From: an uncultured Erysipelotrichaceae bacterium
GTDB lineage: Bacteria > Bacillota_I > Bacilli_A > RF39 > UBA660
Direction: 5' to 3'
DNA length: 15,517 nt
NCBI GenBank assembly: GCA_902795975.1
Contig: CADBNE010000035.1
Coordinates: 1 to 15,517 of the forward strand
Part shown: positions 1 through 8,032 of the stretch, piece after piece
How positions within the stretch are numbered: the first letter of the stretch is position 1
Layout: the number at the start of each line of letters is the position of its first letter
Notes under the pieces: model-generated
The model's database searches: none
Seen by the model: the letters and a program-made list of their open reading frames with translations, nothing else
What the model was told of the DNA's origin: nothing
Position numbers and translations under genes: made by a program

Positions 1-1
1 A

Positions 2-1987
2 ATAGCAAATAATAATGTATATATGGTAGGTGATGTTAAACAATCTATATATAGATTTAGAAATGCTAATCCATATATATTTAAAGACAAGTATGATAAT
101 TATTCTAATAATAATGGTGGTATTAAAATAGATTTAGTTAAAAACTTTAGATCTAGAGATGTAGTACTTAAAAATATAAATGAAATTTTTGATTTAGTAA
201 TGGATGATTTAATAGGTGGCGCTGAATATCAAGTATCTCATAGAATGGTATTTGGTAATACTACATATATTGAAGAAGGAAAAACAGACCAAGATTATGA
301 TATGGAAATATTAGAATATCCATATGAAAAAGGTAGTGAGTTTACTAAAGAAGAAATAGAAATATTTGCGATTGCTAAAGATATAAAAGATAAAATAGAT
401 AGTAAGTATCAAATATTTGATAAGGGAAGTAAAGTATTAAAAGATGTTTCATATAATGATTTTGTTATATTAATGGATAGAACTACTAATTTTGAATTAT
501 ATAAAAAAATATTTGAACATGTAGGTATACCTTTAACTTTATATAAAGATGAAACTTTAAATAATAGTGATGATATATATATTATAAAAAATTTAATAGA
601 ATTAATTATTAAGATAAATACTCATATGTATGATACTAGATTTAAATATGATTTTATATCAGTAGCACGTTCTTTTTTATTTGAATATGATGATAAATTA
701 ATACTTAAGTATTTTGTAAATAATAATTTTAAAGATTCATATGTATATAGTTTATTTAATAATATAGATATTAATTCAATTACTCCATATAAATTATTAG
801 AAATAATAATAGATAAAACTAAGTATTATGAAAAAATAATAAAAGTAGGAGATATAGATAATGCGTTAGTTAGATTACAAAAATTGTTAGAGATGGCTAC
901 TAATTTAAGTAATTATGGATATGATATATATCGTTTTAGTGAATATTTAAATACATTAGTTGATAATGGATATGAAATAAAATATTCATTAGGTAGTGAT
1001 TCTAATAATAGTGTTAAAATAATGACTATACATAAGTCTAAAGGATTAGAGTATCATATATGTTATTTCAGTGGATTATATAAACCTTTTAATATAAGTG
1101 ATTTAAAAGATAATTTTATGTATAGTACTAAGTATGGTTTTATTACTCCATATTTTGAAGAGGGTATTAATACTACAATATATAAAGAATTATTGAAGAA
1201 TACTTATATGAATGAGGAAATATCTGAAAAGATTCGATTATTTTATGTAGCTTTAACACGTGCTAAAGAAAAAATGATAATGTTACTTCCAAAAGTAGAA
1301 ACTAGTGATGTAGTTAAAGAAGCTAATGGGGCACTTTCTACATCAGTTAGATTTAAATATAGGTCTTTTGCAGATATTATGTATTCTGTTAGAAATATAT
1401 TAATTAAGTATTATAAAGATTTAGATATTAATACTTTAGGTTTAACAAAAGAATATTTATTTAATAAAGAAAAAGAATTAGTAATAGATAGTAATGATAA
1501 TTTACTTAATATAGAAGAAATACATATAGATACAAATGAAATAATACATAATAGTTTTTCTAAAAAAACTACTAAGTTATTAGATAAAAGTATTAAAAAG
1601 AATATGAAGTTTGGTACATATATACATGAGATACTTGAATATGTTGATTTTAAGAATTATAAACCTATAAATGATAGTTTTATAGATGAAAAAATAACTA
1701 ATTTACTTAATAGTGATATTATGAAAGATATTAAAGATTGTAATATATATAAAGAATATGAATTTATATATACTAAAGATAATCAAGAATTACATGGTAT
1801 TATAGATTTAATGTTAGAACATAGTGATTATATTAATATTATTGATTATAAATTAAAAGACTTATCAAGTGATGAATATATTAATCAATTAAATGGTTAT
1901 AAGGATTATATATCTACTAAGACTAATAAACCTATAAATATATATTTATATTCTATATTAGAAGGTACTATAAAAGAGATAAATTAA
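2..1987 (+). CDS. addA: AddA helicase-nuclease subunit, 5'-truncated by the window edge
   Basis: ATP-dependent helicase/nuclease subunit A, the UvrD-like partner of AddB. The AddAB complex resects double-strand DNA ends for RecA-dependent repair. The reading frame is open to the window start, so the ATG at 23 is internal (it lies in VYMVGDVKQS) and the N-terminal Walker A part is missing. About 661 residues are visible; the family is usually about 1,200. Visible superfamily-1 motifs are GDVKQSIYRFR (29-61), NFRSR (143-157), IMTIHKSKGLEY (1019-1054) and RLFYVALTRAKEK (1235-1273). A RecB-type nuclease domain follows: GTYIHEILEYVDF from 1613, GIIDLM (1796-1813) and IIDYK (1838-1852), which supply the PD-(D/E)XK Asp and Asp-Tyr-Lys. 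The nuclease site therefore looks intact. The visible part contains no tryptophan. It ends at a terminator shared with the convergent gene. Confidence 0.95.
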   Translation: MANNNVYMVGDVKQSIYRFRNANPYIFKDKYDNYSNNNGGIKIDLVKNFRSRDVVLKNINEIFDLVMDDLIGGAEYQVSHRMVFGNTTYIEEGKTDQDYDMEILEYPYEKGSEFTKEEIEIFAIAKDIKDKIDSKYQIFDKGSKVLKDVSYNDFVILMDRTTNFELYKKIFEHVGIPLTLYKDETLNNSDDIYIIKNLIELIIKINTHMYDTRFKYDFISVARSFLFEYDDKLILKYFVNNNFKDSYVYSLFNNIDINSITPYKLLEIIIDKTKYYEKIIKVGDIDNALVRLQKLLEMATNLSNYGYDIYRFSEYLNTLVDNGYEIKYSLGSDSNNSVKIMTIHKSKGLEYHICYFSGLYKPFNISDLKDNFMYSTKYGFITPYFEEGINTTIYKELLKNTYMNEEISEKIRLFYVALTRAKEKMIMLLPKVETSDVVKEANGALSTSVRFKYRSFADIMYSVRNILIKYYKDLDINTLGLTKEYLFNKEKELVIDSNDNLLNIEEIHIDTNEIIHNSFSKKTTKLLDKSIKKNMKFGTYIHEILEYVDFKNYKPINDSFIDEKITNLLNSDIMKDIKDCNIYKEYEFIYTKDNQELHGIIDLMLEHSDYINIIDYKLKDLSSDEYINQLNGYKDYISTKTNKPINIYLYSILEGTIKEIN

Positions 1988-2020
1988 AAGAGTATTGAAA
2001 TTATCAATACTCTTTTTTAT
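1986..2020. terminator. Shared terminator between convergent genes
   Basis: A 12-bp perfect stem pairs 1986-1997 with 2005-2016. It has GAGTATTG/CAATACTC in its core and a 7-nt loop. It is followed on the + strand by a T-rich tract and flanked by AAAA on the other side. It overlaps the addA stop codon and abuts the stop codon of the minus-strand gene, so it probably serves both. The + direction has the better T tract. Confidence 0.85.
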
Positions 2021-3819
2021 TTTATTAAATATCTATATTGAACTCTTTTTCTTAATTCATATAGTTCTTCTTTTTCACCTTTTAATTCATCTGTATAGAA
2101 TAATTGACCATTTTGATCTATTGATACATATCTATTAGATGCTCCGATGATATTTCTAGTACTATATACCCATTTAAAGTAATCTGAAACATTTATATCC
2201 ATATGGTTTAATAAGTATGCACCTAATAAATCTGGTCCTAAATATTTTAATTCTTTATTTTCTTCTTTTAATTTATCTATATCAAAATTAGCTAATATTA
2301 AACTTTGAGTATTATATTTTCTATATAGATTTTGTAATTTATTTTCAGTATTAAAATATTTAATAGATTTATCATCCATAATATGAGGTAGGTGATCACC
2401 ATAGAATACTATTATAGTTGGTTCATCTAATGTTTTAATATATTCATATAATCTACCTAATTGTTTATCAGCATCATATACTCCTTGTGCATAAGATTTA
2501 ATTTTTCCATTTAAGCTTTTACTAAATTTACTATTTACTATATCTATATCATATTTTTTATATTTTTTAGCACTATATGGCATATGTGTTTCCATAGTCA
2601 TTGTCATGTAAAATAAAGGTTTATCTTTTGGTTTATTTTTAATATTATCTATTATTTTATCTGCTACATATTCTTCAGATACATAAGTACCTTTTTTATA
2701 TTTTTTATCAACTTTAGGAATAAATTCTACTTCATCAATTTTCATTAATTTATATACTTTTCCACAATCAAATAATAAGTTACTAGAAAATGGTACGAGT
2801 TTAACATAATATCCATTATCACTTAAATCATTTAAAATACTAGGTGTATTAGAATAATTAGGTGTATTATATAAATTCATATATGGTACAGCAGAACTAC
2901 TAAAATAATTAAGTGAACTACCTGTTAAAAATTCAAATTCTACATTAGCAGATGTACCACCAAATGAAGGGGATATCATATTAAAAAATATTCCTTCTTT
3001 TTTTAGTTCATTAAAATTTTTAGTAATAGGTTTATCAAATTCTATTTCATCAAGTAAATCAATATCCATAAACGATTCTGAAAATATAACAATTATATTA
3101 GGCTTACCTAATGTTTTATCTTTTTCATATTCTGTTGTTTTAACTATTTTATCTATTTCTACTTTATTATAATTATCAGGTTTAAATATTCTACTTTCTA
3201 AAATGTTTCCATACATACTAGAAAAATATCCATATTTCCAACAATAATTTCTATTAGATGTAATTGCTTTACGTGTATTAACTTTGTAGAAATTATTCAT
3301 TATAAATGTATCAACTTTTTTATTTGGAATAAATAATATTAATAAAATAATTATACTAGTAAATATAGTAATTATTCTTCTTGGTAATTTAAATTTATAA
3401 TTATTATGTTTTATATTCATTAGTGCTACACCACTAAATAACATAAAATAATATATTATTAATGGAAATAATTTTATAGTTTTAGATAAAAATTGAGATT
3501 TAACTAAAGATAATATTTCACTCATATCACTTGAATATAATAAGTCAGATATAAAGAATGGTTCTCTAGTAAATTCATATTTAAATTTACATATAATTAC
3601 TATAATAAAACTTAAAGCACTTAATAATACTGATGCATATTTATTATTATTAAATAATGCTCCTAATAAAAAATATAACGAATATATAATTAATATTGAT
3701 ATTAATGTAGTAATATTAGGCATGATAAATAATGTATCGATACCTAGTAATAACATTAAAGGTGTAAAATATAAAACTATTTTTTTCATATTTAAATTTT
3801 TTAATGAAAAATTTTTCAT
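2017..3819 (-). CDS. LTA-synthase-family membrane phosphoglycerol transferase (sulfatase fold)
   Basis: A 600-residue polytopic enzyme with the lipoteichoic-acid synthase layout. About five N-terminal TM segments lie near residues 12-32, 36-56, 61-77, 115-135 and 147-164. An extracytoplasmic sulfatase/alkaline-phosphatase-fold domain starts near residue 238. Metal and nucleophile positions typical of LtaS are visible: Glu248 in FSESF, Thr289 in FGGTSANVEFE, His412 in ETHMPY, and Asp475-His476 in YGDHLP. Family members move glycerol-phosphate from phosphatidylglycerol onto a glycolipid or polymer outside the membrane. The exact acceptor cannot be read from the sequence, so this may be LtaS itself or a sibling that primes or decorates another polymer. 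The start is chosen because AGAGGAG lies about 9 nt upstream. It is a single-gene unit divergent from the next gene, with a good promoter upstream. Confidence 0.88.
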   Translation of the reverse strand: MKNFSLKNLNMKKIVLYFTPLMLLLGIDTLFIMPNITTLISILIIYSLYFLLGALFNNNKYASVLLSALSFIIVIICKFKYEFTREPFFISDLLYSSDMSEILSLVKSQFLSKTIKLFPLIIYYFMLFSGVALMNIKHNNYKFKLPRRIITIFTSIIILLILFIPNKKVDTFIMNNFYKVNTRKAITSNRNYCWKYGYFSSMYGNILESRIFKPDNYNKVEIDKIVKTTEYEKDKTLGKPNIIVIFSESFMDIDLLDEIEFDKPITKNFNELKKEGIFFNMISPSFGGTSANVEFEFLTGSSLNYFSSSAVPYMNLYNTPNYSNTPSILNDLSDNGYYVKLVPFSSNLLFDCGKVYKLMKIDEVEFIPKVDKKYKKGTYVSEEYVADKIIDNIKNKPKDKPLFYMTMTMETHMPYSAKKYKKYDIDIVNSKFSKSLNGKIKSYAQGVYDADKQLGRLYEYIKTLDEPTIIVFYGDHLPHIMDDKSIKYFNTENKLQNLYRKYNTQSLILANFDIDKLKEENKELKYLGPDLLGAYLLNHMDINVSDYFKWVYSTRNIIGASNRYVSIDQNGQLFYTDELKGEKEELYELRKRVQYRYLIK

Positions 3820-3851
3820 GTACTTAAACTCCTCTAAATATTTGTAATAAA

Positions 3852-3881
3852 ATTATATCATGGAAGTAGTATAATTTTCAA
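3852..3881 (-). promoter_or_regulatory. Promoter of the LTA-synthase-family gene
   Basis: Read on the minus strand: -35 TTGAAA (3876-3881), an 18-bp spacer, and a perfect -10 TATAAT (3852-3857). It is followed by a short leader carrying AGAGGAG before the ATG ending at 3819. This is one of the few promoters here with a recognisable -35 and without an obvious TG extension. Confidence 0.75.
3870..3875 (+). promoter_or_regulatory. Possible divergent -10 for the small helical gene
   Basis: TATAAT on the + strand, 36 nt before the ATG at 3912 and lying inside the opposing promoter. No good -35 is seen at 16-18 bp and there is no TGn extension. It is offered because the downstream gene otherwise has no promoter in a 92-nt divergent gap. 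Confidence 0.4.
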
Positions 3882-3911
3882 TTTAATGTTTACAATAATA
3901 ATGGTGATAAA

Positions 3912-4349
3912 ATGAATGAAAATTTAGAATTATTAGAATATATGTATAAATCAAGTGGTATGGGAATAAATAGTTTAACAGATTTATTAAAAGAATTAGA
4001 TGATAAAAAGAATAAGATTAAAAGTGATTTAAGTGATGAGTTAACTAAGTATGAAAATTATCATAAAAAGTGTAAAGAATTATTGAAAAAGAATAAAGGA
4101 GAAGTAGAAGAAAATAGTTTAATGACAAAGATAATGTCTAAACAAGGTATAAAGATGGAAGTAAAAAATGATAATAGTGATTCTGCTATAGCGCATATGA
4201 TTATTGAAGGTTTAACTATGGGTGTTGTAGATACAGAAACTAATTTAAAAAACTTAAGCAATAAAGTAGATAAAAAAATATATAAATTAGTTAATGAATA
4301 TTTAAAATTTCAACAAGAAGAAATAGAAAAGATGAAAAAATACTTATAA
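3912..4349 (+). CDS. Small helical cytoplasmic protein, unrecognised
   Basis: A 145-residue Lys/Glu-rich protein with no signal peptide or TM segment. Residues about 20-65 (LKELDDKKNKIKSDLSDEL and onward) and 110-145 look helical and coiled-coil-like. Between them lies a conserved-looking, less charged stretch, SAIAHMIIEGLTMGVVDTET (about residues 91-110). The overall pattern suggests a small helical bundle. I do not recognise the family well enough to name it. The ribosome site is weak (GGTGAT before ATG 3912). It stands alone: a divergent neighbour lies upstream and a terminator starts at its stop codon. A minus-strand reading frame inside it (4061-4261) is a shadow. Confidence 0.75.
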   Translation: MNENLELLEYMYKSSGMGINSLTDLLKELDDKKNKIKSDLSDELTKYENYHKKCKELLKKNKGEVEENSLMTKIMSKQGIKMEVKNDNSDSAIAHMIIEGLTMGVVDTETNLKNLSNKVDKKIYKLVNEYLKFQQEEIEKMKKYL

Positions 4350-4371
4350 GGCGAATAGCCTTTTTATTTTT
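4346..4371 (+). terminator. Intrinsic terminator after the small helical gene
   Basis: AAGGC (4348-4352) pairs with GCCTT (4358-4362) across a GAATA loop and runs into TTTTTATTTTT. The stem overlaps the stop codon. It is short but one of the most GC-rich spots in this gap. Confidence 0.75.
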
Positions 4372-4446
4372 AATATAAATATTATTTATTACCATTAATT
4401 ATATTAATTATATCAAGTAAAAAATAGGGTAAAAAAATTAAAAGTA

Positions 4447-4455
4447 TGATATAAT
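4447..4455 (+). promoter_or_regulatory. Extended -10 promoter of gmk
   Basis: TGATATAAT (extended -10: TGA 4447-4449, TATAAT 4450-4455), 27 nt upstream of the gmk ATG. No convincing -35 is present at 17 bp, as expected for extended -10 promoters. It would transcribe gmk and the coupled downstream ORF. Confidence 0.7.
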
Positions 4456-4482
4456 CTTTTTATATTAAAAAGAGGTGGTAAT

Positions 4483-5163
4483 ATGATAAAAACTAAAAAT
4501 CAAGGTAATTTAATCATAATAAGTGGTACTACATGTGCTGGAAAAGGTACTGTAATTAGAAAATTACTAGAAAGTCACAATGATATAGATTTATCTATTT
4601 CATATACTTCTAGGCCAAAAAGAGAACATGAAGTAGATGGTGTAGATTATTATTTTGTAACACAAGAAGAATTTGAAAAGAAAATAGAAAATGATGAATT
4701 CTTAGAATATGCCCAAGTACATTATGGAGCATATTATGGTACACCTAAAAAAGAAATACAAGAAAAATTAGATAAAGGTAAAGATGTAATATTAGAAATA
4801 GATGTACAAGGTGCTAAAATAGTTAAAGAAAAATTTCCAGATACTGTATTAATATTTATAATGGCTCCAAGTATGGAAGAAGTAAAACGTAGAATATTAA
4901 TGCGTGGGGAAGAAACTGTTGATCAAATCATATCTAGATTTAAAGTTGCTTATAATGAAATTAATGAATATAACAATTATAATTATGTAGTAGTTAATGA
5001 TGATTTAGCACTTTCAGTAAAAAAAGTAGAAGCAATACTTATGAGTGAAAAATTAAGAGTAGATAGAATTGAAGATTTAGCTGTAGAAAATCAGGAAGAA
5101 ATTATACATGAGTTATTAATAGATAAAGAATTTGATAATAGTGTTAAAAGGATAGATGAATAA
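4483..5163 (+). CDS. gmk: Guanylate kinase
   Basis: Cytoplasmic GMP kinase (ATP + GMP to ADP + GDP), essential for GTP/dGTP supply. The P-loop is at residues 15-23, followed by the GMP-binding block SYTSRPKREHEVDGVDYYFV (about 40-59). Further Gmk signatures are EFLEYAQVHYGAYYGTPK (about 72-89), ILEIDVQGA (about 103-111) and the RRILMRGEE lid (about 135-143). At 226 residues it is about 20-30 longer than typical Gmk because of an acidic C-terminal tail after the usual EKLRVDR end. The P-loop reads GTTCAGKGT rather than the usual GPSGxGKGT, so a Cys replaces a Gly. The start is set by a strong AGAGGTGG site. It overlaps the next ORF by one base (TAATG). The usual Firmicutes partner rpoZ is not next to it. 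Confidence 0.96.
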   Translation: MIKTKNQGNLIIISGTTCAGKGTVIRKLLESHNDIDLSISYTSRPKREHEVDGVDYYFVTQEEFEKKIENDEFLEYAQVHYGAYYGTPKKEIQEKLDKGKDVILEIDVQGAKIVKEKFPDTVLIFIMAPSMEEVKRRILMRGEETVDQIISRFKVAYNEINEYNNYNYVVVNDDLALSVKKVEAILMSEKLRVDRIEDLAVENQEEIIHELLIDKEFDNSVKRIDE

Positions 5164-5750
5164 TGGGTGTTAAAAAGAATAATCTTGATAAAATAGTTCA
5201 AATGAATTTAAATGTACATGAATATAAATTAATAGATAACATAGATGATTTAATTGAATATAGTAATTTTAATAATAAATTTAGTATTAGATTTGATTCT
5301 ACTGATGGAAGACATGGATTACCATTTTATACATATGATAATACTAAAGATAATAAAGATAAATTTAATAGTATAATAGAACAAATGAATATATTAGATT
5401 GTAAATTATTAGTTTCTAATGGTTATATGTATGATAATAATATTAAGTTTAATTTTGTTATAGATATAAAAGAAAATAATGATTTTATATTGGAATTATG
5501 TTCAAAAAAAATACCATTAAGAAATATGTATGATAATAACTGTACAACAATTATTACTGGTAATTTATTTGATGATTATAAAGATTTTACCATTACTAAT
5601 GGTGAGTATAATACATATAGTAAGAATGATATAGAAAAAGTATTAGATATAATAATTAATAATATGAGTATTAAATATATAGAAGGTACTATATATGATG
5701 TAAATGTTGGTATATTAAATAAAGATATAGTAATATGGCAAATAGCATAA
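5163..5750 (+). CDS. Unrecognised protein translationally coupled to gmk
   Basis: A 195-residue soluble protein with no signal peptide or TM segment, rich in Asn, Asp, Ile and Tyr. Its ATG shares a base with the gmk stop (TAATG), and a modest AAGGA site lies inside the gmk 3' end, so it is co-transcribed and probably coupled. Distinctive stretches are FSIRFDSTDGRHGLPFYTYD (about 40-59), LLVSNGYMYD and the ending YDVNVGILNKDIVIWQIA. I do not recognise the family. It sits where rpoZ often sits but has no resemblance to omega. The only tryptophan is near the C-terminus. A hairpin overlaps its stop codon. Confidence 0.8.
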   Translation: MGVKKNNLDKIVQMNLNVHEYKLIDNIDDLIEYSNFNNKFSIRFDSTDGRHGLPFYTYDNTKDNKDKFNSIIEQMNILDCKLLVSNGYMYDNNIKFNFVIDIKENNDFILELCSKKIPLRNMYDNNCTTIITGNLFDDYKDFTITNGEYNTYSKNDIEKVLDIIINNMSIKYIEGTIYDVNVGILNKDIVIWQIA

Positions 5751-5760
5751 ATTTGCTATT
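5741..5760 (+). repeat. Hairpin overlapping a stop codon, no T tract
   Basis: AATAGCA (5741-5747) pairs with TGCTATT (5754-5760) across a 6-nt loop containing the TAA stop. It is followed by ATATATAAAAC, not a U tract, so it is at best a weak terminator or an mRNA end structure. The right arm lies about 15 bp upstream of the next -10 box. Confidence 0.45.
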
Positions 5761-5771
5761 ATATATAAAAC

Positions 5772-5799
5772 TGATATAATAAATAATACTTAAGGAGGG
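5772..5799 (+). promoter_or_regulatory. Extended -10 promoter and strong RBS of the 5804 gene
   Basis: TGATATAAT (5772-5780) is an extended -10. TTGCTA at 5754-5759 could be a -35 but the spacer is only 15 bp. AAGGAGGG (5792-5799) lies 4 nt before the ATG at 5804 and fixes that start. The distance from -10 to ATG is short, so the leader would be about 17 nt. Confidence 0.65.
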
Positions 5800-5803
5800 T
5801 TTT

Positions 5804-6445
5804 ATGGAAAATAATCAAATAATGAATGCATTAGAATTATTAGAATTGGAAAATTTAGATATGGATATTTATAATTTTTTACATTATAATTTTAATTATT
5901 TTATTAATGAAACTCAGGATACTATTATAAAAGAAAATGAATTTGTAATTATTAGTAAAGATGGTAGTATGTTTAAAGTATCATTACTTCCAAATTTATT
6001 AGCGCCAACAAGTATATATATTGAATTAGTTAATATGAATTCAAATTTTATGCAAAGCTATACAATTGATTATTTAGAAAAAGAAAAAAATTCTGTTAAA
6101 GTTACATATAAAAAATATTTAAATTATGATAATAATCAAAGCAAGAAAACAATAACAACATTCTATGATAATAATAGAAAAACATTTGTAAATAAATTTG
6201 AAAGTTTTACTGAAGATAACAATATTAAAGATAGAAGTTGTTCAAGGGAAACTAAGAGATATTATTATAATATTGATGAAAAATATACTGAGCAAGTTAT
6301 ATCTGCAGGAATGCCTGGGTCTTATTTTCCAACATCAGTAAAGTATACTAAATATGATGGAAAAGATATTACAAAGATAACTCAATCAGAATTTAGTACA
6401 TTAAGATATAGAAAAAATAATAAAGTGCTAAAAAAGGTAGCATAG
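5804..6445 (+). CDS. Unrecognised soluble protein
   Basis: A 213-residue protein without signal peptide or TM segment. The N-terminal third (MNALELLELENLDMDIYNFL) looks helical. The middle and C-terminus alternate charged and aromatic residues in a beta-like pattern (EFVIISKDGSMFKVSLLP, KNSVKVTYKKYLNYDNN, YFPTSVKYTKYDGKDITKIT), ending in a basic tail RYRKNNKVLKKVA. No catalytic motif is evident and I do not recognise the family. The start is supported by a strong AAGGAGGG. It is a single-gene unit: its own promoter lies upstream and a strong terminator lies directly after the TAG stop. Confidence 0.75.
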   Translation: MENNQIMNALELLELENLDMDIYNFLHYNFNYFINETQDTIIKENEFVIISKDGSMFKVSLLPNLLAPTSIYIELVNMNSNFMQSYTIDYLEKEKNSVKVTYKKYLNYDNNQSKKTITTFYDNNRKTFVNKFESFTEDNNIKDRSCSRETKRYYYNIDEKYTEQVISAGMPGSYFPTSVKYTKYDGKDITKITQSEFSTLRYRKNNKVLKKVA

Positions 6446-6446
6446 T

Positions 6447-6480
6447 AAAATTTACAATAGTTATATTGTAAATTTTTTTT
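6447..6480 (+). terminator. Strong intrinsic terminator after the 5804 gene
   Basis: A 13-bp perfect stem (6447-6459 with 6464-6476, arms containing TTTACAATA/TATTGTAAA) with a GTTA loop. Its 3' arm merges into an eight-T run (6473-6480). The next promoter begins six bases later. Confidence 0.85.
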
Positions 6481-6485
6481 ATACA

Positions 6486-6514
6486 TTGAAAAAACTTAAT
6501 AAATATGATAAACT
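6486..6514 (+). promoter_or_regulatory. Promoter of the 6546 gene
   Basis: TTGAAA (6486-6491), a 17-bp spacer, and TAAACT (6509-6514) preceded by TGA (6506-6508), which is an extended -10. It sits between the preceding terminator and the AGGAGG at 6531-6536. The TTG of this -35 box is in frame with the gene and could be mistaken for a start codon. Confidence 0.65.
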
Positions 6515-6545
6515 CTATATAGAAAATAGTAGGAGGTCATATCAT

Positions 6546-7994
6546 ATGGAAATGAGACGTAATATGGTTATAGCAATGAAGGATGATGCTGTTAAAATAT
6601 ATAATATAGGTGAAGCAGATTATCTTAAACTTGTATTTGATGATCCACATAAATTATTAGATAAGTATTGTGTTCAAACATATCCTAAAAATGATTTTTC
6701 TACTGACTTATTAAAAGGGGATGCACGTTTAGCCACTTACTATTATTTGGATAATGGTTTTTCTATGATTAGAAAAGATATAAATGACATTAATGAAATT
6801 GAATATTATCTATGTGATGGTAAGTTATGGCCAAGTAAAGACTATTATTTACATAAAGTAAAAAAAGCTCCTAAAATTGTACCACTTAATAGAGAATTAA
6901 CAGCTCTTGATTATAAATTAGATAACAGTGTACATGTTAGACAATTATTTCAAGGTGAAGAATTAGAAGATTTTAAAGCTTTTTATGATAAACAAAAAAT
7001 TAATGCTAAAGTAAGTGATTTCTTAAAAGGAAAATCTTATAATGTTAATACATATATAAAATTAATATTAAATCCTTCAAAAATGGGAAAAGGAAAATTA
7101 ACTGCGCAAAAATTAAAAGATTGTTTATGTTTAATTGTTACTCCTATAGGTATAACTAGAAGTGGTGATATTAAGTACTCAATAAGTGAATTTTTATTAG
7201 AAACATATATTGATAAAATAAATTCTGAATTTATTAAATTAAAGAATCAAAATAATATTAAAGCTGATGAAATGACAGATAATGAAAGATATGATTTCTT
7301 AGAAACAGCATGTAAAGAAGTAATTAATAATGTTCAAACAGAAGTATTAGAAAGAACTAATGATTTAGTATTTAGTTCTAATGGTAAAACATGGGAAGAA
7401 TATAGTGATACTTTCTTAATGAATTATGCATATTCATTAACACCTATTGATTTAAATAAATGGAAAATATATAAAGAAACATTAATAGATTCTAGAACTG
7501 TTCATAATGGATCTATAGTTCCTTTAGTAGAGGAAAATGCTCTTAATAAAGGTGCAAGTAAGAAAAAAATTACATCTGCTTCAAGAATGAGTAGTGCTGA
7601 ATTGCTTGAAACACAAAAACAAATTGAGAATGATAAAAAAATAGAGCAAGAGAGAAATTATCCTAGTGAAACATATACTGTAGATAAAGAAAGTATGCTT
7701 AACAGTTTATTAAAAATTGAACCATCTTATAGACCTAAATTTAAGATAGATGATTTATTAAAAGTTGATGATACTATTTTACCAAATGATTGGGTTACGG
7801 AAGAAGCTGAAGTTATGATACCTAGTATATCATCTGATTCAACTGTAACTACTATAGACAATGTTGAAGATGTAAAAGGATTTGAAGATATAAGTACATG
7901 TGAAGATATTACTTCAAAATTTACAGAAGAAGAAAAAGAATTCTTTGATATGGCTTTTAGACCATCATTTACAAAAAGTATAAGGAGGAAATAA
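6546..7994 (+). CDS. Unrecognised 482-residue cytoplasmic protein
   Basis: Soluble protein without signal peptide or TM segment. The ATG at 6546 is preceded by AGGAGG at 6531-6536 with 9-nt spacing. The frame extends upstream to a TTG at 6486, but that TTG is the -35 box and has no ribosome site. The N-terminal part has several aromatic-rich stretches (ATYYYLDNGFSMIRKDINDI, YYLCDGKLWPSKDYYLHKVK). The middle is helical and basic (LNPSKMGKGKLTAQKLKDCL). A Ser/Thr/Glu-rich low-complexity linker follows, and an acidic C-terminal section ends in FTEEEKEFFDMAF then a basic tail. I recognise no family or catalytic motif. The shape, a globular N-terminal two-thirds and a disordered acidic tail with short motifs, could suit a scaffold or binding protein, but that is only a guess. 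The last codons double as an AAGGAGG site. Confidence 0.75.
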   Translation: MEMRRNMVIAMKDDAVKIYNIGEADYLKLVFDDPHKLLDKYCVQTYPKNDFSTDLLKGDARLATYYYLDNGFSMIRKDINDINEIEYYLCDGKLWPSKDYYLHKVKKAPKIVPLNRELTALDYKLDNSVHVRQLFQGEELEDFKAFYDKQKINAKVSDFLKGKSYNVNTYIKLILNPSKMGKGKLTAQKLKDCLCLIVTPIGITRSGDIKYSISEFLLETYIDKINSEFIKLKNQNNIKADEMTDNERYDFLETACKEVINNVQTEVLERTNDLVFSSNGKTWEEYSDTFLMNYAYSLTPIDLNKWKIYKETLIDSRTVHNGSIVPLVEENALNKGASKKKITSASRMSSAELLETQKQIENDKKIEQERNYPSETYTVDKESMLNSLLKIEPSYRPKFKIDDLLKVDDTILPNDWVTEEAEVMIPSISSDSTVTTIDNVEDVKGFEDISTCEDITSKFTEEEKEFFDMAFRPSFTKSIRRK

Positions 7995-8023
7995 AATGTA
8001 AGATTTAATCTTACATTTTATTT
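7992..8023 (+). terminator. Hairpin terminator between the 6546 gene and dgkA
   Basis: A 13-bp perfect stem (7992-8004 with 8008-8020, arms ATGTAAGAT/ATCTTACAT plus A/T pairs) with a 3-nt loop, followed by TTTTATTT. It includes the upstream TAA stop. The T tract is interrupted, so some read-through into dgkA, which has no clear promoter of its own, is likely. Confidence 0.7.
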
Positions 8024-8032
8024 AAAAGTTTT

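Noticed and set aside
23..25. ATG 23 as the start of the first gene
   Set aside because: The frame is open to the window edge and this Met lies inside helicase motif III context, so the gene starts upstream of the window.
4061..4261. Minus-strand 66-residue reading frame
   Set aside because: It lies wholly inside the 3912-4349 gene, has no ribosome site and shows a shadow-like composition.
5741..5760. Intrinsic terminator after the 5163 gene
   Set aside because: The stem is short and no T tract follows, so it is kept only as a hairpin.
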